Source of the DNA: Tunicatimonas pelagia
Lineage (GTDB): Bacteria > Bacteroidota > Bacteroidia > Cytophagales > Cyclobacteriaceae
NCBI RefSeq assembly: GCF_030506325.1
Contig: NZ_CP120683.1
Coordinates: 5,159,001-5,223,000, forward strand
Length of the DNA stretch: 64,000 nt
Direction: 5' to 3'
A model generated the notes under the pieces. That model worked only from the letters and a program-made list of their open reading frames with translations, was not told the DNA's origin and ran no database searches. This document shows, piece by piece, positions 34,009 through 43,052 of the stretch; within the stretch, counting starts at the first letter, position 1, and the number at the start of each line of letters is the position of its first letter. The position numbers were made by a program, and so were the translations under genes.

Positions 34009-35037
34009 AGCAAATAGGGTAGGTTACAGGTTAATTTCTAGTGTCCTATACTTCTCGCCTACGGCAAAAAACTTGGAAAAGTTAGGGTAAAATAACGTAA
34101 ACCTTATCAAGTTTAAGTTGGTGTAGTATAGTCTTACTATCCCTAGTCAAAATTGTAAGCAGCTTGCTTAAAACATAACACTCAAACTCAAATAAATGAA
34201 GTTAAAGCACTTAATAACAGTACGGAATACAAAATGACCATTAGGAGATTGAAATTGATGGTTAACCAAACCGCTTAAAACAAAATGTACGTAATTGGAT
34301 AAAGCAGGTAACGGCTATTAATTACATTGACTTGCTTCTACAGTATCATCATAAGAATCTCCGTCATCTATTCGGGAGCTTCCGGCACTTATCACCTGAT
34401 AAGTGGTAATAGTCAGACAAGAACGAAAGTAAAGTAGGGCTTACTTGCATACTCATTCATAAAGTTTCAACCCAAAAGGTAAACGTTTTGGTATGCTGCG
34501 TTAGCTAAATTGTAGCCGATCACTCTCTTTACTAAAGTTTATTCTAGCAGAAACACCAATTGAATAGTACCACTAAAAGGCAGAGCCAGTGTAAAACGAT
34601 AGGGTTCCTTGGCTTACCAATAGCAAAGAATAGTCGAAACAACGGAAGTAAATAGCTCCTCACCCTGAAAATAACAAAATTTACTACTGAGAAGTGACTT
34701 ACCACGCTTGTAACCACCGTAAAACGTCATTGGTTAGCGGTACTGACCGACAAAATTAAAAGAAGATATGATTGAGGAGCCACTCCTCAATACATTGTAT
34801 AAAATAATCAGTACGTAGGATACGAATAAACTTACCAAAATAACAGCATAATACTGCTTGCTTGGTATAGCATCTGGCTAGTTGAATGTACGTTTAAAGT
34901 AAGAAAAGCTAGTGATACTTAGTAACAATTAAGCAAAACAAAGGAGACGGCAGTAAAAATTACTTAATAAACTAACTAGGCTTTTTAGCGTGGTGCCAGT
35001 AGAAACTGGGTACTACCTTTACAGCAAAGAGATTACT
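34009..35037. other. Gene-free region of about 1 kb
   Basis: No frame with protein-like composition was found in this AT-rich stretch between divergently oriented genes. It contains two perfect short hairpins: CACTTATCA-CC-TGATAAGTG near 34395-34414 and ATTGAGGAG-CCA-CTCCTCAAT near 34771-34791. Neither is followed by a T tract. It might hold a decayed gene, a small RNA or long regulatory regions; I could not recognise any. Confidence 0.6.
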
Positions 35038-35682
35038 ATGAAGATTGAAGATTTGCTACGGAAGTCAGACAAGGCCATTGACGGGGTACTGAAAAATAAT
35101 GCTTGGCAGAAAAAAGTGAATCCTTTAGGGTTTACCACTGCCGAGCTACAGAAGGGAAAAGCGATGAGGGCGGAGCTACAGCTACTGTCGGTAGCTCAGC
35201 AAAAAGAGTACGGTGAGCAGTACTCGGCTACCGATGCGCTACACCAAGCCCGGCAAGCAGCCTGGAAAATATATAAGCATCACCTACAGGTAGCTCGCTT
35301 AGCTCTGGCAGATGATCGAGGACAGTACAAAGCATTGCAGTTAGACGGAACGCGGGAAAAAGGACTACTAAAATGGGTAAAGCAAGCGCGGACCTTTTAT
35401 GCTAACGCGCAATTGGCGTCTACCAAACTTAAAGCCTATGGCATCAAATCTGAAGATTTAGCGCAGGGGGCATCCTTAATTGAAGCCGTATATGAAGCTT
35501 ACGATCGCCGCGATAAAGAACAAGACGAAGCCCGGCAGAGCACTCACGCTCGCCGTCAAAAAGAAATGCAGCTTACTCGTTGGATGCGTCGCTACGTGCG
35601 GGCGTTAAATTTTGCCTTCGAAAACCAACCGGAGGTGCTTCAGGAACTGGGGCTAAAGGTAAAAGAGGAAACTAACGCGTAA
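35038..35682 (+). CDS. Helical protein of unknown function
   Basis: 214 residues from the ATG at 35038 (MKIEDLLRKSDKAIDGVL); the frame is open from 34990 but lacks an ATG before this point. It is nearly all alpha-helical and charged (HQARQAAWKIYKHHLQVARL, RRQKEMQLTRWMRRYVRALN), with no signal peptide or membrane segment. No family was recognised. It lies upstream of, and in the same direction as, the two TonB-like paralogues. Confidence 0.7.
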   Translation: MKIEDLLRKSDKAIDGVLKNNAWQKKVNPLGFTTAELQKGKAMRAELQLLSVAQQKEYGEQYSATDALHQARQAAWKIYKHHLQVARLALADDRGQYKALQLDGTREKGLLKWVKQARTFYANAQLASTKLKAYGIKSEDLAQGASLIEAVYEAYDRRDKEQDEARQSTHARRQKEMQLTRWMRRYVRALNFAFENQPEVLQELGLKVKEETNA

Positions 35683-35729
35683 CAATATAGTAGCGGGAAA
35701 ATGGCGTGCTATAAATAGCTACCGTAACG

Positions 35730-36587
35730 ATGCATAATTTGAAGTATTTAGTTCTGCTAGGAATTTTGAGTATTGGATTAAATCAGCCTCTTCATTCTCA
35801 AGATACTCTGTACTTAAACGCTAACTGGCAGGTAGTAACGAATTATAATTTAGCCAAATATAAACGTGTACTTCAGAAGGAGGGTAATGGCTGGTATGTA
35901 GAAGATTACTACTATCCTGCCAATACTTTGCAAATGAAAGGTCACTTATCTTCTCTTTCTCCCGATGTGTTAGAAGGCTCAGTTGTATTTTACTATAAGA
36001 ACGGAAACATAGAGAAGCAAGGCAGTTACGTAAAAGATCGGCGGATGGGCGTGCACAAGGAGTATTACGAGAGTGGTCAGATTCAGTCGGAGATAGACTA
36101 TCGTTCTGAGGGACTACATTTTATTCAGATGTGGAATGAAAAGGGTGAGCCTCAGTTGAGTAATGGTACTGGCTCTTACCAAAACGTGACTTCTAACGGA
36201 GATATTCAGTTTGCTTTTATTGAAGATTATAAGATGGTAAAGAACTATACAGTACGCCAGCAACAGCAGGATACAGTGTATAGCATGGTAGAAGTATTAC
36301 CGGAATACCGGGGAGGGATGGAGAAATTCTACCGAATCATTCAAAAACAACTAAAGTATCCGAAATCGGCTCGGCGCAAAGATATTGAGGGCGTGGTCTA
36401 CGTTCAGTTTACAGTTGACAGACAAGGGCAGGTAACTGAGGTGAAGACACTTAAAGGAATTGGCAATGGCTGTGATCAAGAATCGGAACGAGTGGTGCAG
36501 CAAAGTAAACGATGGTCGCCAGGTTTGGTAAACAATAATCCGGTGAAATGCCGAATGGTACTCCCCATTACTTTTAAGTTGCGCTAA
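35730..36587 (+). CDS. TonB-C-terminal protein with MORN-like repeats (paralogue 1)
   Basis: 285 residues with a signal peptide (cut near LHSQ, 24). The middle contains MORN/YwqK-like repeats (FYYKNGNIEKQGSYVKDRRM, then EYYESGQIQSEIDYRSEG). Residues ~190-285 form a TonB C-terminal domain: LPEYRGGMEKFYRIIQKQLK, YPKSARRKDIEGVVYVQF, a VKTLKGIG strand and WSPGLVNNNPVKCRMVLPIT. It has no membrane anchor or Pro-rich spacer like true TonB, so it is an exported TonB-CTD protein. It is followed 122 bp downstream by a paralogue. Confidence 0.85.
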   Translation: MHNLKYLVLLGILSIGLNQPLHSQDTLYLNANWQVVTNYNLAKYKRVLQKEGNGWYVEDYYYPANTLQMKGHLSSLSPDVLEGSVVFYYKNGNIEKQGSYVKDRRMGVHKEYYESGQIQSEIDYRSEGLHFIQMWNEKGEPQLSNGTGSYQNVTSNGDIQFAFIEDYKMVKNYTVRQQQQDTVYSMVEVLPEYRGGMEKFYRIIQKQLKYPKSARRKDIEGVVYVQFTVDRQGQVTEVKTLKGIGNGCDQESERVVQQSKRWSPGLVNNNPVKCRMVLPITFKLR

Positions 36588-36708
36588 TAGAAACACCTCG
36601 AGCAGTAGGTAAAAGCTGGCACTCCTTGTGTACACCTGAGCTAACCTATTCTATCTGAGGATCCTGATCCGTATTTTTCTTATTTTAGGTGCGTAATCAT
36701 GATCCTAC

Positions 36709-37584
36709 ATGAAGTATTTATTTGTATTTGGATTATGCATCGCAAATAACCTATCATCCTGGGCGCAGGATACCGTTTACTTCAATAAAGATTGGCAAGA
36801 AGTAAGCGATTGGAAAGATGCTGCTTACAAACGCTTAATGAAGCGGACGGCTGTAGGGTGGTATATTAATGACTTTTATTACCCTAGCGACAGATTGCAG
36901 ATGGAGGGAGAAGTGTCTTCCTTAACCCCTCCTATTCTAGAGGGCTATTGTGTTCACTATTACCATAATGGAAATAAGAAAAGAGAAGGAGGGTATAAAG
37001 GTGGAAGACCAATAGGATTGCATAAGGAATATCACCCTTCCGGACAAACTAAAACAGAAATTGATTACCAAACTGATGGTTTATATGTTGACCAAGTATG
37101 GGCAGAGACGGGAGAACCGTTGCTTCAGGAAGGTAACGGAGAGTACGAAGACGTAAACGCAGATGGGGATAAGGTCTACCAGAAAATTCGTAAGCACGGC
37201 GTAGCATTGAGTTATACTGTACGAACTCAAGAGCTGGATACTTTATACTCTGTGGCTGAACAGATGCCTGAGTATCCGGGTGGGTACGATCGTCTCTACC
37301 GGTTCGTTCGAAAAAAGTTAAAGTACCCCAAAGTAGCACTCAGAGCTAGAATACAGGGGGTAGTTTATGTACACCTTATTGTAAACAAAACTGGAGAAAT
37401 CACTGAAGTAAACGTAATAGAGAATATTGGAGCTGGCTGCGGCAAAGAAGCAAAACGGATAATTGAAAGGCTGAAAACCTGGAAACCCGGAGAGGTAAAC
37501 GGTAAGCCAGTAAAAACTCCAATAGTGCTGCCTATCGCTTTCAAGTTAAAGCAAAAGCGTATATTTTTTGTAGGTAACATTTAA
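36709..37584 (+). CDS. TonB-C-terminal protein with MORN-like repeats (paralogue 2)
   Basis: 291 residues with the same architecture as its upstream neighbour: signal peptide (cut near SWAQ), the opening DTVYFNKDWQEVSDW matching DTLYLNANWQVVTNY, MORN-like repeats (HYYHNGNKKREGGYKGGRPI), and a C-terminal TonB domain (MPEYPGGYDRLYRFVRKKLK, YPKVALRARIQGVVYVHL, then WKPGEVNGKPVKTPIVLPIA). It arose by tandem gene duplication. Its C-terminus is extended by a few basic/hydrophobic residues (KQKRIFFVGNI). Confidence 0.85.
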   Translation: MKYLFVFGLCIANNLSSWAQDTVYFNKDWQEVSDWKDAAYKRLMKRTAVGWYINDFYYPSDRLQMEGEVSSLTPPILEGYCVHYYHNGNKKREGGYKGGRPIGLHKEYHPSGQTKTEIDYQTDGLYVDQVWAETGEPLLQEGNGEYEDVNADGDKVYQKIRKHGVALSYTVRTQELDTLYSVAEQMPEYPGGYDRLYRFVRKKLKYPKVALRARIQGVVYVHLIVNKTGEITEVNVIENIGAGCGKEAKRIIERLKTWKPGEVNGKPVKTPIVLPIAFKLKQKRIFFVGNI

Positions 37585-37853
37585 GACTACTGATTCACAG
37601 GGGAGAGTGATGCTCATCGAGCGCTTGAGCTATTTTCTACTCTGCTCATCTGTTATCATCATGAAAAAGTGATAGCTGTTATTTCAACTCAACTTGAATA
37701 GCAGCGATAAACAAGACGGTTAGAGTGGAAGTGACCTTAGATTAGCTACATTGATCGTGATCGGTTAAAAGCCCAATTTCAGGAGTGTAAGCCCTCACTC
37801 TTAGCACTTGCACAATAAAGAGCAACTATCACGTACCTGTTCATAAAGTGTCT

Positions 37854-38483
37854 TTAGTGAAGGTTGCCAAATCGATAAACAATCCCTACCTGCGCTGGAA
37901 TAAAGAAAATGTTATCTTCAATAAGCTCCCCAACCAATGGTAGGGAATCACCTCGGGTAAAAATACCTTGTACGCGGACATCAGCTTGTATTCCCCAGTG
38001 GTCGGTAATGGGCCACTCAGCCCCCACCAAAGGAGCCACTCCCCAGTAACGGCGTGCGAAGCTTAGTCCTAATCCTTCAGCATTGATACGGTTAGTACTT
38101 ACCGTAAATCCAAAGTAGGGAGCAATCCGCTGGGCAGGGATTTGGTAGCGTATGCCTCCACTCCAGGTATCTACCTGAAGGTCAAATAAGAGGGCTTCGG
38201 GTAGGTTCAGAAAATCCAGGAGTTCCTGGCGGATATTAAGATCATCTAAGCCCGCAACCAACTCCAAGTGATACTGACCGTAGGCAGCTCTTACCGACCA
38301 AGAATCAGACAAATCATAACCAATTTCTAATCCGTAGCCCACATCAGGATTAGTATACTCGTTGATAGAACCTAGTGGTATACTAGTATTGAATTGGGGT
38401 ACAACCGAGAACTGGGCAAAAGCTGGTAACGCCAACCCAACTATTAGGCTAATAGTTAGTGTGTATCTTAAAAGTGATAGCAT
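37854..38483 (-). CDS. Outer-membrane beta-barrel protein (OmpA/OmpW-like porin)
   Basis: 209 residues with a signal peptide ending at FAQ (24). The mature part starts FSVVPQFNTSIPLGSINEYT and consists of alternating beta strands (WSVRAAYGQYHLEL, WSGGIRYQIPAQRIAPYFGF, WGIQADVRVQGIF), ending VGIVYRFGNLH. This fits an eight-stranded small barrel of the outer-membrane-protein beta-barrel family. Function unknown. Confidence 0.78.
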   Translation of the reverse strand: MLSLLRYTLTISLIVGLALPAFAQFSVVPQFNTSIPLGSINEYTNPDVGYGLEIGYDLSDSWSVRAAYGQYHLELVAGLDDLNIRQELLDFLNLPEALLFDLQVDTWSGGIRYQIPAQRIAPYFGFTVSTNRINAEGLGLSFARRYWGVAPLVGAEWPITDHWGIQADVRVQGIFTRGDSLPLVGELIEDNIFFIPAQVGIVYRFGNLH

Positions 38484-38569
38484 AGCTATCGTATAACGAG
38501 GTTGAGTCGTATGTGTTATGTTAAGCGTTAGATTTCGAGGATGAGTAATGCTTAATATTTATCTATCAG

Positions 38570-39016
38570 TCATTTACTGTTACGGATTTCGGTATGGCGA
38601 ATTTCACCGCCACTGCTGCCAACACGGAACATCAGGCCAAGTACTACTATGCCGAGTACAAAAGTGACAATACTTAACAGCCGACCAGGACCATAGATTG
38701 TTTTACGAGTAAAGAAAAAGCTGGCTAATGCCAGTAGACCTAAACCATCCATAAACCAAACAGCAGTTTCGGCAATCTCTTCGTGCCGGTGAATAATGTC
38801 GTGGTCAATCCCAAGTTCTTCTACAATCTCTTCGGCTCCTTCCCCGCTTAAGTACACCGGAATAGTAACAAGAGTCATCAAAATCAAAATAATGAGTCCA
38901 GTATTGAGTAAGCTTTTATTTTTACCGAACACTCCAATACCTAGTAGCACCGTGCCAAACAATGTACCAATAATTGGGAAGTGGTTAAGCGCAAGGTGGA
39001 TTTGGGCGTCGTTCAT
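38570..39016 (-). CDS. DUF2231-like membrane protein
   Basis: 148 residues with four hydrophobic segments (about 10-28, 36-54, 87-103 and 112-133). The beginning, HLALNHFPIIGTLFGTVLLGI, and a HHxxxE-like loop (HDIIHRHEEIAETAVWF) resemble DUF2231 integral membrane proteins, which carry conserved His residues. It lies divergent from the CDF transporter, with a copy of the CGGAGACCG repeat between them. Confidence 0.7.
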   Translation of the reverse strand: MNDAQIHLALNHFPIIGTLFGTVLLGIGVFGKNKSLLNTGLIILILMTLVTIPVYLSGEGAEEIVEELGIDHDIIHRHEEIAETAVWFMDGLGLLALASFFFTRKTIYGPGRLLSIVTFVLGIVVLGLMFRVGSSGGEIRHTEIRNSK

Positions 39017-39039
39017 ATATTAGGGATTGGGTTTTAAAT

Positions 39040-39080
39040 CACCGGAGACCGAAATTAGTAATCATTTTTCAGTACAGATA
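39040..39080. repeat. Single-arm copy of the CGGAGACCG repeat
   Basis: CACCGGAGACCGAAATTAGT followed by AATCATTTTTCAGTACAGATA is repeated, with few differences, at 40943-40981 (GACCGAAAATAATAATCATT, then TATCAGTACAGTTA). Confidence 0.68.
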
Positions 39081-39162
39081 AGGTTAAGTCTAATTTTTGT
39101 GTGCGGTCGCTAACGATTTATGATTCGTTGATGTTGTGTAATTGAAAAGCAGTAACCAGCTT

Positions 39163-40095
39163 ATGGCAGAAGAGCATTCGCATGATTGTAAGCACGATCA
39201 TGATCATCACCATCACGGGGGCACTCACGTGCATCCGGTGACTAGCAATCTGAAGGTAGCTTTTTTTCTGAATCTGCTCTTTACCATTATTGAATTTATT
39301 GGTGGGGCACTTACCAATTCGGTGGCTATTTTGGCCGATGCCGTGCATGATCTGGGAGATACGTTTGCTATTGGCTCCGCTCTGTTTCTAGAAAATTACT
39401 CAGAAAAAGGGCGTAGCAACACATTCTCGTTTGGTTACAAGCGGTTCTCCCCCCTTAGTGCGCTTATTAACTCTATCATTCTGTTGGTAGGCTCTATCAT
39501 TATTGCGTACGAAAGCATTCCCCGGCTACTCAATCCTGAACCAGTGGCCTCCGAAGGAATGCTGTACTTAGCCATACTGGGTATACTAATGAATGGGGCC
39601 GCTGTGCTTCGGTTGAAGAAGGGAGGCAACTCTATTAATCAGCGTACTGTAATGTTGCACCTGATGGAAGATGCCTTGGGTTGGGTAGCGGTGCTCATTG
39701 GCAGCGGAGTGATGCTATTGACCAACTGGGTAATTATTGACCCAATCTTATCAATCGGTATTGCTTTATTTATTCTCTGGAATGCATTTAAGAATTTACG
39801 AAAGGTACTGATGATTTTTTTACAGGCCACTCCTGAGAACCTAGATATTGAAAATATCCGCCTGACACTTCGTGCTATTGAGGGGATAACAGACGTGCAT
39901 GATATTCACTTGTGGACGATGGATGGGCAGTACCACATACTGTCGGTACACGTGGTTGTAGAAGAAGATAAGCGACTAAATGAATTAGCTGATTTACGGG
40001 GCAGGGTACAGCAGCAGCTATCTAGCTATCACATTAATCATATTACTATCCAGTTTGAAGTAGTAGGGGAGAAGTGCGTGTTAGAAACGCATTAA
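39163..40095 (+). CDS. Cation diffusion facilitator transporter
   Basis: 310 residues from the ATG at 39163. It has a His-rich cytoplasmic N-terminus (HSHDCKHDHDHHHHGGTHVH), then six membrane segments with the CDF metal-site helices: NSVAILADAVHDLGDTFAIG in TM2 and HLMEDALGWVAVL in TM5 (Asp/His pairs). A C-terminal cytoplasmic domain with DVHDIHLWTMDG completes the CzcD/ZitB type. It exports Zn2+ or a similar divalent metal. A start 21 bases upstream is possible but would place extra residues before the His tail. Confidence 0.94.
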   Translation: MAEEHSHDCKHDHDHHHHGGTHVHPVTSNLKVAFFLNLLFTIIEFIGGALTNSVAILADAVHDLGDTFAIGSALFLENYSEKGRSNTFSFGYKRFSPLSALINSIILLVGSIIIAYESIPRLLNPEPVASEGMLYLAILGILMNGAAVLRLKKGGNSINQRTVMLHLMEDALGWVAVLIGSGVMLLTNWVIIDPILSIGIALFILWNAFKNLRKVLMIFLQATPENLDIENIRLTLRAIEGITDVHDIHLWTMDGQYHILSVHVVVEEDKRLNELADLRGRVQQQLSSYHINHITIQFEVVGEKCVLETH

Positions 40096-40248
40096 TCGGA
40101 AACCGAAGACCGGAGTCAGGAAACCGGAGGTAGCAAGATAAGGGGATAGATAGTGTACGCGGCTGACGCTTACCTATAAACTAAAGATAAATTGATAACT
40201 ATATGCGGACTCCGGTCGGCCGCCGACGCGGTTTCCGTTTTCGGTCTC
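40096..40248. repeat. CGGTTTCCG / GGAGACCG palindrome
   Basis: The left arm 40096-40130 (CGGAAACCGAAGACCGGAGT) faces the right arm 40205-40248 (GGACTCCGGTCGG ... CGGTTTCCGTTTTCGGTCTC). They pair over most of their length, with an insertion of about 10 bases (GCCGCCGACGC region) in the right arm. It separates the two CDF-type genes and is far more GC-rich than the flanking spacers. Confidence 0.75.
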
Positions 40249-40259
40249 CTTTAATAATT

Positions 40260-40922
40260 ATGAACAGTACAGCTCAAGAGAAATTCAGTGAACAGGTAGA
40301 TCAGAAGCGATGGCTACAGATTGCTTTCTGGCTGAGTATGGTTACAATCTTTTACAATGCCTTGGAAGGAATTATCTCTACCTACTTTGGTCTGCAAGAC
40401 GATACACTGGCGTTATTTGGTTTTGGTATTGATAGTTTTGTGGAAGTACTTTCTGGTATCGGAATTGCCCATATGATTTACCGGATGCAAAATAGTTCTG
40501 AAGTGAAGCGCGACCAGTTTGAAAAGCAAGCCTTACAACTAACGGGTTTTTGTTTTTACTTTCTGGCGGTAGGAATGATTCTAACATCAGGACTAACGAT
40601 TTGGGCGGGTGAGCAGCCGACGACCACCTTAGTTGGAATTATCGTGGCCCTCGCTTCCATCGGTTCTATGTATTTTCTGGTAAAGTATAAACTAAGAGCC
40701 GGGCAAAAGCTTAACTCTCAACCTATTATTGCTGATGCCAACTGCACCAAAACCTGCTTGTACTTATCAGTGCTGCTACTAATATCCAGCGGATTGTATG
40801 AGCTGTTCCGTATTCCCTACATAGATGCCATAGGTGCTTTAGGTATCTCCTGGTTTGCCTTCAAAGAAGGCCGGGAAGCCTTTGATAAAGCGAAGGGTAA
40901 GGAGTGTGGGGATTGTTGTTAA
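40260..40922 (+). CDS. Short CDF-like cation transporter
   Basis: 220 residues from the ATG at 40260; the frame is open from 40203, but that stretch lies in the palindromic repeat. Six hydrophobic segments are predicted. FYNALEGIISTYFGL and LFGFGIDSFVEVLSGIGI correspond to CDF TM1-TM2, with an Asp in the metal-site position, and DANCTKTCLYLSVLLLISSG to TM5. There is no C-terminal cytoplasmic domain; the protein ends in a Cys-rich tail (KGKECGDCC) that could bind metal. It is next to a full CDF exporter in the same direction. Confidence 0.82.
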   Translation: MNSTAQEKFSEQVDQKRWLQIAFWLSMVTIFYNALEGIISTYFGLQDDTLALFGFGIDSFVEVLSGIGIAHMIYRMQNSSEVKRDQFEKQALQLTGFCFYFLAVGMILTSGLTIWAGEQPTTTLVGIIVALASIGSMYFLVKYKLRAGQKLNSQPIIADANCTKTCLYLSVLLLISSGLYELFRIPYIDAIGALGISWFAFKEGREAFDKAKGKECGDCC

Positions 40923-41066
40923 CGGAATCCGGAAACGGGAGTCTGAAGACCGAAAATAATAATCATTTATCAGTACAGTTATAGACTACGGTTATTCTTT
41001 TAAAATTAAACTATTACAGTACTATTCTGCTTTTACGGATTCCGGTGTCCGGTCTCCCGTTTTCGT
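40921..41066. repeat. Second CGGAATCCGG / CCGGTGTCCGG palindrome
   Basis: The left arm 40923-40955 (CGGAATCCGGAAACGGGAGT, then CTGAAGACCGAAA) pairs with the right arm 41034-41066 (ACGGATTCCGGTGTCCGGTC, then TCCCGTTTTCG), separated by ~80 AT-rich bases that include the shared AATCATTTATCAGTACAG segment. It lies between the CDF-like and ABC permease genes. Confidence 0.75.
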
Positions 41067-41132
41067 ATTGTGCTTGTAAGATTTAGCTGTAAATTGTCTT
41101 TTATTGTCACGGGGTAATTTGTAATTCGCATC

Positions 41133-41960
41133 ATGGTTCATTTAGTTGTTGATGCCGATAAACGATCGCGATTGCTCAATCTCAAAGAGCTGTTGCATTA
41201 CCGTGATTTATTTTATATTCTGGCCTACCGCGACCTGCGGGTACGCTACGCTCAAACTTTTTTGGGGCTGCTATGGGCAATACTGCAACCACTGGCAACA
41301 CTCGCCATTTTTACAATCGTTTTCGGTCGGGCAGTGAAGGTTGATACAGGCGGAGTACCTTATCCTTTGTTTGCGATCACCGGAATGGCAGCCTGGACGT
41401 ATTTTGCCTTTGTAATGAAGGAGTCGGGCAACTCAATTATCAGTGCTCAAGGGATGGTAAAGAAAATCTATTTTCCCCGATTGGTGATTCCACTCTCTAA
41501 AGCAGTAGTTGGCTTCGTAGATTTTGGTATTGCTTTGTTGTTTATGGTCATTCTAATGCTGGTGTATCAGTATCCGCTTGTGCCGCAACTGATTTTTCTG
41601 CCGATTTTTATCTTACTTACTATTTTCTCGGCTTTATCAGTAGGTATCTGGCTTAGTGCTCTTACCATCCGCTACCGCGATTTTCAGCACGTAGTCCCTT
41701 TTTTAGTACAGTTCGGTCTATACGCTACTCCAACGGCTTATCCAGCATCAGCTATTATTGATAATCTTCCGAAGTGGGCTACCGTTATTTATTACCTTAA
41801 CCCAATGGCCGGAGTAGTAGAAGGATTTCGTTGGTGCTTATTGGGAGGCGTGCCCCCTAGTCAGTATGCTTTTCTTTCTTTTAGCCTAGTGGTAGTGCTG
41901 TTTATCTCTGGCTTATTCTATTTCAAACGAGTAGAGCGGGTAATGGCCGATATTGTTTGA
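41133..41960 (+). CDS. ABC-2 type export permease (polysaccharide/O-antigen type)
   Basis: 275 residues. The N-terminal amphipathic block (LKELLHYRDLFYILAYRDLR followed by VRYAQTFLGLLWAILQPL) and six membrane segments match Wzm/KpsM-type permeases of the ABC-2 family, which export polysaccharides with a Wzt-type ATPase. No ATP-binding gene is adjacent on either side, so its ATPase must be elsewhere. It is downstream of the CDF genes but separated by the palindromic repeat. Confidence 0.9.
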   Translation: MVHLVVDADKRSRLLNLKELLHYRDLFYILAYRDLRVRYAQTFLGLLWAILQPLATLAIFTIVFGRAVKVDTGGVPYPLFAITGMAAWTYFAFVMKESGNSIISAQGMVKKIYFPRLVIPLSKAVVGFVDFGIALLFMVILMLVYQYPLVPQLIFLPIFILLTIFSALSVGIWLSALTIRYRDFQHVVPFLVQFGLYATPTAYPASAIIDNLPKWATVIYYLNPMAGVVEGFRWCLLGGVPPSQYAFLSFSLVVVLFISGLFYFKRVERVMADIV

Positions 41961-42059
41961 TTGCAGTTCATCTGTTAAGGGGTGAGTAAACATCAGTCAT
42001 TAACCACTATTTACTATCAATTATCCATTGTCACTTATAAACTACTCTATTGTTCACTG

Positions 42060-43052
42060 CTAAATGTTCTTTTGAGCTAATAGTAGTATTGGGCAAGCAA
42101 TGTAAAATGTCCTCTCGGGATAGTTGAAGATAATGGAAGTGTCTTTAAACATAGTATTACCTATCGAACCCATCCGGGGTATTCCAGGGGTAAGTTCTCG
42201 CTGTGGTAGGCTTTGAGTGAAAGGTGCTATTGTGGTTACTTCTTCGTAGTAACCAGGGCCAATAAGCACGGAAGGAATCAACCCTTTTTTGCCTCTTAAA
42301 ATACCGTTGTACCCCACACCTACTTTGGCGGTTTTCGCTTTAGTCATCATCTTTTGGAGAAGCGAGTCGGACAGTTGAAGTAGTAATGAGTTATTAAACC
42401 CTAAATCTAGCATTAAGTTCATTTCCACTGTCGCTGTTTGGCCTTGTACTAAAGCCGAAAGGTAGGGTCTACCCGTTATTACCTGCATAGGAACTGCCTG
42501 ATAGTTTGCAGCGGGCGAAAAGCTTTTGTGCTGATGTAAGCGTAAAACTTGATTGGGGTAGTCTATCTCCACAATAAAACTACGAAACAAGGTAGACCCC
42601 AATACACCATGAATAGTTTTCTGATTTCCTTTTAGTTTGGAGAAAGGGTTTCTGTCTAGTACCACCATTCCAATGCGGTCTGTTGCTACCCCTGATAGAT
42701 GAAGCGATGTTCCTGAGATCGTGGTTGCCCCTACTGCCTTACCATCCCCAGCCCCCCGTACAGAGATTTTATTTCCTAATGCTAAAGACAACCCTTTAAT
42801 GTAATTCTTATGGAAAATTATGGGATTGCTAGTAGCGTTATCCAGAATGAAGTTCATAGGGCGTTTGCTGGCAACAACTACTTCTACCACAATTAAATTG
42901 TTTACCAAAGTGAAAGGGATTTCAGTGGAAGTTTGTCCATTGGTTAGTAAAAAAATGTGTTGAGACCCTGCTGATGTTGAAATGTGAGGAAACGTAATAA
43001 TGATAGCAAGTAAAGAAACCAATCTTGGTAATAGCGGAATAGAGGGCAGCAT
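42060..43052 (-). CDS. Retropepsin-like aspartyl protease family protein with altered motif
   Basis: 330 residues with a hydrophobic signal-like N-terminus (about 8-24). Two aspartyl-protease halves are recognisable: NFILDNATSN (68-76) and MLDLGFNNSLLLQL (214-227), with the typical hydrophobic-hydrophobic-Gly motif at GVLGSTLFRSFIVEIDYP (149-166) and later MGSIGNTMFKDTSIIFNY. The first active-site motif is D-N-A instead of D-(T/S)-G; the second is D-L-G. Such exported proteins are frequent in Bacteroidota, some with a C-terminal PDZ domain, which is absent here. Catalytic activity is doubtful. Confidence 0.7.
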   Translation of the reverse strand: MLPSIPLLPRLVSLLAIIITFPHISTSAGSQHIFLLTNGQTSTEIPFTLVNNLIVVEVVVASKRPMNFILDNATSNPIIFHKNYIKGLSLALGNKISVRGAGDGKAVGATTISGTSLHLSGVATDRIGMVVLDRNPFSKLKGNQKTIHGVLGSTLFRSFIVEIDYPNQVLRLHQHKSFSPAANYQAVPMQVITGRPYLSALVQGQTATVEMNLMLDLGFNNSLLLQLSDSLLQKMMTKAKTAKVGVGYNGILRGKKGLIPSVLIGPGYYEEVTTIAPFTQSLPQRELTPGIPRMGSIGNTMFKDTSIIFNYPERTFYIACPILLLAQKNI

